Below, piece after piece: positions 56,751 to 64,000 of a DNA stretch of 64,000 bases. The DNA comes from Hypoxylon rubiginosum. Its lineage: Eukaryota > Ascomycota > Sordariomycetes > Xylariales > Hypoxylaceae. Position 1 is the stretch's first letter, and each line of letters begins with the position of its first letter. The notes under the pieces are model-generated. The model was not told the DNA's origin. It worked only from the letters and a program-made list of their open reading frames with translations, and made no database searches. A program made the translations under genes and the position numbers. Location: the NCBI GenBank assembly GCA_902806565.1, contig CADCXA010000010.1, positions 186,001 through 250,000 of the forward strand, read 5' to 3'.

Positions 56751-57994
56751 TAAAATTTAGATCCCTAACTTAAGCACTCAACCCACTCCAGCAGTGAGGT
56801 CGTCATGTAGCAACTCGCCTTACCTGTATCAGTACGAAGTATACCCATGGCAATTAAACGCGTCCGCACAATCGGCAATCCAGCCAGCCAGCTTCGGTTC
56901 GACAGCTATGTTCCCGACCGGACGTCTCGCACACGCTAATTGAGGGTGCTAAGTCCTTGCTTCCGATCATCGACATCTCCTTAGACATATCGGTGGCGTT
57001 TAGAGATACGCCCAAGGTTCATTACTATTTGACTAGCTAAGCACGCTTCTGGGGATCGACAAGGGCGCGTTTTTTTATAGAAAAAAAAATCAAACCGACG
57101 ACGACTGTTTTAGACATTTCAAGGATGGGGATCGGAAGACGGATGCCTCGGGGGGGGAAAAAACCTAACAGCAACGGGGATAGGATTGTTCGGAACTGTT
57201 GAGCGTCATCCGTCATTCCGTTCGACGCGACTTGTTCGTTTACAAACGTCGTGCAGACCCGGATTTCCGAACCATCTGTGTTTTCTCTATGACTAAACCG
57301 TAGAGTAGGCCTCTATGGGACGATCAATACTACTGAACTGGAGGAAGAGTAATCAACTTCAAGGCCAATAGGAGCGAGCTTGAACCTCGAACGAATCCGT
57401 TTTCCGTATAGCAGGTACCGGCAATTGCCCTCACGGCGGTGATGATGTTGGCGTTGACGTCGGTAAAAGATACGGCGTATGAGTTGACTGTATTTAGTGG
57501 AGTTACTAGCTACCTACCTGTGAAGCTACCAGATCGTGGCAGTGTATGGGTGTACGTACCCTCCCGATAATAGATGGGAGAAGATCTAGGAATCCTCTCA
57601 CCCTAACGCCAGATAAGTGTGTAGGGTCAAGCCCCATCGATAAGCGCGCCGTTGATGCTAATGCTTCCTGCCTCTAGCTATTCTCGAGGCGACAATACGA
57701 AACCGAGGACCAAATCGAATTAGTTTAGCGGCCGTTTTGTCGTGGAGCGTGGCGTACGGCTGTACTAGAATGGAAGACGACCTCAGGCAATGTGTCTCCC
57801 TAATCCTGCCGGATCATCTGTGGGACGGATACAGCAACGGGGAACGGACTGGACGATCTGTACAATGATATCCCCGACTACCCATTCGCCCTCGAGAGGG
57901 CGGTGTGCCGACATCTGTCATAATTGTCTCTAGACAACGGCAACGCTATGATCAACTCGATTGTAATTTAGAAGAATAGACACGACGGAAAAAG
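56751..57994. other. Interval without a supported gene
   Basis: Contains an A-run and G-run (about 57070-57160) and no recognisable coding sequence. It may be further worn transposon sequence. Confidence 0.4.
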
Positions 57995-58625
57995 CTAGAG
58001 GTAGTACATCAATACAGCGTAGCTTATATGGTTCCGACCATGAATCATCTCCCATAAGCCGGCAGGCAAGACCGTGGAACGCAAAGACGGTCCACCAATC
58101 TCCATCCGCGGAGGTTTCCCATCAGAGGCGGTATTAGTGCCGGAACAAGACGGCTCGGTCCTGCCGGAGCAATTGATCACTGCGTGTCACCATTCCCAAT
58201 GCGTGGCGTCAATACGGATCTCCTCCGCAGCCCTGTCGGATTCTCATACGGAAGTCCGAAACCACCTAGACGAGGGGACAGGGTGTCTTTGACGTCGTCA
58301 CCAAACGGGATATCGGTGTCTTGTGCTAGCCCCGTCAGCGACGGCATTAGCGGCAGACAATCGTGTCATTCGGCGAAGCCGATGCAATGACAAACGCTCC
58401 TCGCGGTCGTCGGGTAAGGCGTCAAGGCCTCTCGGATCGTCCACACGAGTATCCGACAAAGGATAGCGCCCGTGGCAAGCGGCCCAGGGCGTCGGGTACA
58501 ACGTGACGGGGATATTGGCGTCCCATGATATATTCCAAGGCGCCGATATAGATGCCGTGGAATTGGCGATATCACGTTTCTTCCGTAGCCCGAGGACGGC
58601 TTTGTGATCCGTCAAGACGACGAGA
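57995..58625 (-). pseudogene. Ty3/Gypsy RNase H relic
   Basis: A minus frame starts LVVLTDHKAVLGLRKK and continues ISAPWNISW, the form of the Ty3/Gypsy RNase H TDH motif. After a shift another frame gives VPDALGRLPR, which is the DALSRLP end of that domain. Beyond this (to 57995) the frames are open but unrecognised. No LTRs were found, so it is an isolated, degraded fragment. Confidence 0.5.
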
Positions 58626-58794
58626 GGCTAGACTTTTGATATTGGAAACCAACGATCACGTTCTCGGTGGGGGTTCTTAGTTTTTGGCCGATGGAAGTTT
58701 CCCGAAGGCGTCAATCAGTCACCCTAGCACAGCGACGTCTAGGAACGTCGCATACAACCCTTGCTAATCCCCGATGTTGACTTCGCGAAGAACC

Positions 58795-61700
58795 GCAAAG
58801 ACAGCTCCAGGCAATCCGGAGAGCCGGAGCTAAGAGGTATATGGATGAGTATACCCGGCCAGGGGACCAGGAGGCCAACACCTCCAGCGACGACAGCATC
58901 GAGGTAGCACCACCTCCAGCTGAAGGACCTTCCCAGCCCGCACAGCGGACGGGCAGGAAGAGGAAGGAGCAGGAGCAAGTCAACCCGCACAGACAGGCCT
59001 GACTACACCCCCTCCAACTTCAACGGGACGGACTCGGAAGGAGGGAACACCTCTTCTACGGGCAACAACTCAGGCTCTGGGGCGAACCTCAACAGGGACA
59101 CCGAGGGCGATATCTAGATGGATACGGACCCGGCCCCAGGGGAGGCTACCGGCCGTGGAACCCGCTCTGCTGCTGCGACTGCAAGAGAGGGATGGAACAA
59201 ACCACTCCCACAGATTGAATAATGCCAAGACACGGTCTGGCACGGCAAGGCGGCCGCAGAGGATACCGCCGGGGAGAAAGAAGAGGCGGCCAGCGCAAAG
59301 ACATGCTGGTAGCCTGGTGCAACGTAGGGCACAACGGCCCTGCACACGATACGCTCCTGGCACTTTGCTTTGCCAAAGAGGTAGACGTTGTACACGTCCA
59401 AGAACCATGGTGCCAAGCACCTACCAAAACCAAGAACCATCAAGCCTACACGTCGTACTCCCCTGTAGACGAATGGACTCAACTAAGGAGAGAGCACCCC
59501 AGGGTGATCTCCTACACCAGGAAACGCAGTGCACACCTGGTACAACTCCAACGCCCCCTACAGACCAGGGACATGCTATGGATAGATGTTAACGGATACT
59601 CCATGCTCAACATCTACAGGAAAACCAGAAGGGACGAAGTTATCGACTACGTCACAAGTCTCAAGCCACCGGCTAACTGCCTTGTGAGAGGGGACTTCAA
59701 CGCAAGACATCCGAACTTCGAGCCCGGCCACGAGGGCCGGGATAGGGGCTGTGACCTGGCAGACTGGTCTATTACTAGCGGGATGACCTTCACAGGCATA
59801 CTAGGACAAGCCACTCAATGTTCAGGTTCGGTGATAGATATGGTTTTTTCCGACGTCCCCTTTGCAGAGACGGTGGTCACCGACGACCTCAGGAGCGGAG
59901 CTGACCACTACACGCTCCTCACAATCCTACCAAGGGGGAGAACAGAGCTCCCAAAACGCCCACAGTACAGGATAGTTGACGATGACTTGGAGAAGCTGGC
60001 TGGCCTGGTTGGGGCAGGCGTGGCTTCCCTTCCCAAGACACAAGACATAGGATCCACACAGGAACTGGACAGCTGCGTCAGCAGACTGACCCAGGTCTTC
60101 AAGGAAGCCATACTAGCTGTCGGTAGGCCCAAGGCATCACTAGACAGACAGGCGGACTGATGGACGGACGACTGTAAGGACACATGGCACACCTTCAAGG
60201 AAGCAGAAGCGAATAGGGACCTCGGCGAAGAAGGATACACACCGGAACAGCGGCACTTCTTCTCGGTGGTACGCAAGGCCAAGAGGAACTACTGGCATGG
60301 CATTATAGACAAAGTCTACACAGGCGCCAAACTCTACAACGTAGTCGGCTGGCACAAGCTTTCCCCCAAGCTCTCGTCACCGCCCCTGATAGTGGACGGT
60401 AGAGTCATTGAGAACAACATGGAAAAAGCTGAAACGCTCAGGAGAGAGATCCTAGGACGCTTCAGTGCTGATGACGACCTAAGCTACGACCCCCTAGAGG
60501 GGTGGCAGCAGGGAGAACAAAAGCTACCATGGAATGACACCCTCACCTTGGAGGAGGTTGAGAAACACACCATTGGGGTCTCCAGCACAGCACCGGGCAC
60601 CGACTGGATCACAGTACGCCTCCTGAGAGTGTGCTGGCTATACGTCAAGGACTACATACACGGCCTGTTCCAGCAATGCCTGCAACGAGCCCACATACCA
60701 GCCGAGTGGCACCTGGCGGAGGTAACAATGATACCTAAGACAGGCAAATGAGACAAATCCTCGCCGCGATCCTGCCGGCCCATAGCACTGCTTTCATGCC
60801 TGGGGAAGGGCCTAGAGCGTCTCCTAGCCAGGAGAATTGCCTGGACCTCGTTGATACACGGCGTGGTGAGCCCACAACACTGTGGTGCCCTCCCTAGAAG
60901 GTCGGCACTCGACCTAGTGGCATCATTCACCCACGAGGCTGAACATGCCCTGGCAAGCGGGTACAAAGTTTCCATGGCCACTCTGGACGTCCAGGGGGCT
61001 TTCGACGCACTCCTGAGCCGCCGGCTCTTGCAGAGGATGAGACAACAAGGCTGGCCACTACAGTGCCTGAGACTTGTAGAATCCTTCCTTGAAAACCGCC
61101 AAGTGAGAGTACGCCTATACAACACTGTCACGGGCTACGTCACCACAGGCTGCGGTACGCCGCAAGGCTCCCCTCTATCTCCCGTGCTATACATCCTTTA
61201 CCTGGCTGAGGCCCTAAAACAGGATACCAAGCTCAGGTTCGGATACGCAGACGACATATGCCTGTAGAGGGTGTCACGAACCCTGCAGCAGAACGCTGAA
61301 CTGCTGGCGGACAACATCAGGAGCCTGAGACAGCGGGGCTTCACGAACAAAGTCTTCTTCGCCTCGGAAAAATGTGAGCTCTTGCATCTGACGAGGGGGA
61401 GAGGCGACGACAACCCCCCGGTGGTTGTAGACGACACCTTCACCATCCAACCACTCCCCATTCCGGTGAAAGGGCAGAAGGTGCCTGGCTTCAGGTGGCT
61501 CGGAGTCTGGTTCGACAGGAAACTCAACTTCAAGTGCCACGTTGCGGAGAGGGCCGGCAAAGGCATGGCCCTGGCCCAGCACATTCGAAACCTTGCCAAC
61601 ACGGCACACGACCCCCCGGCGGACGGGCTGAGGAAAGCAGTCATCACCTGCGTGCTCCCTACGGTGCTCTACGGCACGGAGGCCTGGTACGGGGGACGGA

Positions 61701-63039
61701 CGAAGCCAGCGAGGAATCCGGCCCAAGCCGGCAAGGCAGAAATCAGTGCCAGGATGGGAGGGCACATCGCAGAAATCGACAGAGCCATCAAGATGGCCGT
61801 CAGGGCCACCCTACCGGTATGGAGAACATCGCCCACGAGCACCCTGTTCAGGGACTCCGGCCTTCCCACAGCGGAGGAAGCCCTAGACATCACCCAAAGA
61901 CGCTTTACCTACAGGCTACGTACAGTGGATAGGAAACGCCCTCTAGTGTCCCGGCTGGATCAGAGGACCATAAATAGGGGAAGGGGGACAGGCGGGGTTC
62001 AGAGACTGAAAACGAAGGTCCAAACAACCGCCAGACTCCTGCCACCCATCGACAGACCACTCTTGATACCCCCAAGATATCCCGCGGGCTCCAGAGAGGA
62101 TCCCACTGGAGGGCTGACCAAAGAGGAAGCAGCGAGGGCCTTCAGGGCCTGGCTTGCTACACTCCCAGACACAGACGTCGTGGTATACAGGTATACACAG
62201 ACGGGTCCCAGCAACAACTTGATGTAGGGTACGCGTTTGCGGTATACCAGGGCAATAGACTGATCGACAAGAGATGTGGACGCCTCCATCCATGCTCGAT
62301 AGTCTTCGACGTGGAGGGTCTCCAGCACCTTATCACGAAATTACCATACCTATGCCAACGCAAGATATGGGTGTGTCTGGACAACATAGGAGCCATCTGG
62401 GGACTGCGAGGCAACGCAGCCATCTCCTCACAGTGAGCATATCGCAAATTCCACGGGGCAGCCACCACTTACGTCAGCGTCAAGTGGCGCACAGGCCACT
62501 GTGACATAGATGGGAACGAACTGGCAGACAGCATGGCCAAGAAAGGCACCGAATAAGAAGAATGGGATGCAGACTGCCCACGCACTGCTTACGGGATCAA
62601 GTCCCTGGCTCGCAGGGCAGCCAGACACGTGCGTAAAGCATGGTGGGAGAAAGCCTCCAAGGCACTCTCCTCGAGATACAACGCATGGAAACTCAGCTAC
62701 AAGCTGAGCTGTCCCGAGGAACTTAAGGCCCTCTCAAGACCTGCCCTGCACCGCTTCCTGGCCATCAGAACAGGACACGGAGACTTTGCCTGGTACCACA
62801 GAAAATTCAGGAACGAGGACGCCAAGTTAGACTGCTCCTGTGGGATGCGGAAGACTCCTGACCACTTAGTCCACTGCAGGAAGACTCTCGACCGATACCG
62901 GGTATGGCCGGACGGACCCAAGAGCAGACCCTGGGGAATAGGCAGGACCCTATACCTAGACTCTCTCATGAGCGATCCACAGAAATCCCGTCTGTTCCTA
63001 GGAGCAACGGAATTATTCAAAAGAATTTGCACCTGTTAG
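58795..63039 (+). mobile_element. Tad1-like LINE, 5'-truncated
   Basis: It starts inside an ORF1 tail (DDSIEVAPPPAEGPSQPAQR at about 58890) and runs through ORF2 to a stop at 63037-63039. The 3' end is not clear; no long A tail is seen. The endonuclease is related to the fragments at 37.2, 41.4 and 44.2 kb. Confidence 0.8.
59222..63039 (+). pseudogene. LINE ORF2: endonuclease, reverse transcriptase, RNase H
   Basis: The frame starts at 59222, or at 59303 (MLVAWCNVGHNGPAHD). An APE-type endonuclease (VVHVQEPW, RGDFNARHPNF, GSVIDMVFSD, SGADHYTLLT) is followed by RT (STAPGTDWITVRLL, CGTPQGSPLSPVLYILYLAE, GYADDICL), RNase H (YTDGSQ, KWRTGHCDIDGNELAD) and a C-terminal zinc motif CSCGMRKTPDHLVHC. 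Breaks: TGA 60158-60160, TGA 60749-60751, TAG 61265-61267, an 8-bp tandem duplication near 62187 that shifts the RNase H frame, and two further stops near 62436 and 62554. The RT active site YADD is intact. Confidence 0.85.
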
Positions 63040-63700
63040 AGGGTGGACCACTAATCTTCTCTAATAACAAATATAGAGCATGCTTTCAAAAGGCGTTTGG
63101 GGCGCACGACGGAAGCAATTCAGAGGCCAACCCCAGAATTATCTACCACGAACAACTGACTGGGCACACTACCCTCAACCGGAGGAGGGAGGATACAGCG
63201 TGATTCGCTTTACAGCGATACGTCCTCGGACGAGATTTGCTAAATAGGTTGCCATAATCATGTATTATAGTATAAAATAGCCCTAGCTTAGCACGCCCAT
63301 TATGCCCCTAGGGAGGCTTCGGCATAGCTACGACGTAGCGGTCCCCCGGCGGTTAATAATCATTACTACTACTAGTGCGTTCTTCACGTGGTTGAGGAAT
63401 ATGCCGAGTCGATCCATATCGTCAAGACAGAGTAGGAACGGTGTTCGACGGCATAATCTGGAAAATAATAGTTCCGAATGGGGTTGGAATATGTGCAGTG
63501 CCCATACTACGTTGTTCCAGGTTGTCACCAAAACGGACTGGAGTCTATAGATGGGATCATACTCCGCATCAAAGATCGGCTCAGAGCGCCGATATCGCCG
63601 ATTGGCTAGCAAGCTCACCTCAGACTCCTCCCGGCAACAACAATTTTCCGGGCCCACAAATTCCCAGCTATTTCAAAATTTTTCGTATCCAGGCATCGTT
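63040..63700. other. Downstream of LINE; no supported gene
   Basis: Short frames on both strands have no motifs. It may include the LINE 3' UTR. Confidence 0.4.
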
Positions 63701-63713
63701 CCTTAATTTCTTC

Positions 63714-63773
63714 CTTTTTACCTCACTTTTTACCTCACCTTTTACCACACTTTTTACCACACTTTTTACCTGT
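63714..63773. repeat. 12-bp minisatellite
   Basis: About five units of TTTTTACC(T/A)CAC in tandem, with small variations. Confidence 0.75.
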
Positions 63774-63829
63774 AATAAATTATCGCGATTTAAATTATAG
63801 AGAAAGTATTAATTTAGAATTGATTTCGT

Positions 63830-63990
63830 AGTAAATAAAGACTAGATTTTGATGAAATTATTGAATGCTAATTGATTCTTAATTGAATGCCAATTGATTA
63901 TTAATTGAATATCAATTGATAGCCAATTAAGTGCCAATTGATTGCCAAATGATTACTAATTAAGTGCTTATCGATAAGCACTTAATCCTC
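63830..63990. repeat. AATTGA-rich repeats ending in a perfect palindrome
   Basis: Units like AATTGATT and AATTGAATGC.A recur six or more times. Positions 63961-63984 form a 24-bp perfect palindrome centred on ATCGAT. Confidence 0.7.
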
Positions 63991-64000
63991 AAACAGCGCT

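Noticed and set aside
58711..58990. Cys-rich minus frames near the LINE start
   Set aside because: They are antisense to the LINE ORF1 tail (plus-strand DDSIEVAPPP segment).
1..64000. CRISPR array, prokaryotic operons or phage genes
   Set aside because: None present; introns and element types show fungal nuclear DNA.

Overview
This window is nuclear DNA of a filamentous ascomycete (Pezizomycotina). The evidence is short introns of 46-91 bp with GTAAGT-type donors and CTAAC/CTAAT branch points, Tad1-like LINEs, Ty1/Copia and Ty3/Gypsy remains, a Hop/FAR1-type MULE, and a repeated family of fungal HNH_2 genes. Host genes are sparse, transposons are nested and decayed, and AGGTACC-type low-complexity sequence is common. 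It looks like an accessory, subtelomere-like or lineage-specific compartment. The species cannot be named from the sequence.

Layout. 0-4 kb: two complete HNH genes (A and B), head to head. 4-7.5 kb: repeat-rich and gene-poor, with a tRNA-derived SINE candidate, LTR-like pieces and inverted repeats. 7.6-9.0 kb: an intact two-exon class III aminotransferase, the only clear metabolic gene. 9.79-19.37 kb: a candidate large DNA transposon with imperfect terminal inverted repeats. Inside it are a broken transposase on minus, an unrecognised three-exon gene on plus, and an intact HNH gene (C). 19.5-21.1 kb: a worn Copia relic. 22.2-25.5 kb: two divergent single-exon genes for unrecognised membrane proteins. 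25.7-27.4 kb: a Copia gag-protease fragment. 28.3-29.9 kb: HNH pseudogene D. 30.6-33.2 kb: a MULE with one stop codon. 34.0-36.0 kb: a PA-clan serine protease-like gene with one stop codon. 37.2-42.1 kb: a mosaic of LINE fragments in both orientations. 42.2-42.7 kb: HNH fragment E. 44.2-45.3 kb: another LINE piece, followed by a BTB-family relic. 46-50.5 kb: unexplained sequence containing a MITE, degenerate tandem units and short palindromic elements. 50.53-56.75 kb: a near-complete but dead Copia element with an identical 5-bp target duplication. 58.0-58.6 kb: a Gypsy relic. 58.8-63.0 kb: a 5'-truncated Tad1-like LINE.

The main signal is the HNH family. It has five loci in 64 kb. All share an unrecognised N-terminal domain (HPGY...AC....GN.W...YYFHVP), one phase-1 intron at the same place, an HNH_2 core, and a long acidic, low-complexity tail. 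A and D form one subfamily, B and C another. In B and C the tail carries a duplicated FSTRTG.MEP.SDD module. Gene C lies between the terminal repeats of the 9.6-kb transposon-like element, which suggests this nuclease family can travel as transposon cargo.

All exon limits come from reading splice motifs by eye. Family names come from recognised motifs; no database search was run.
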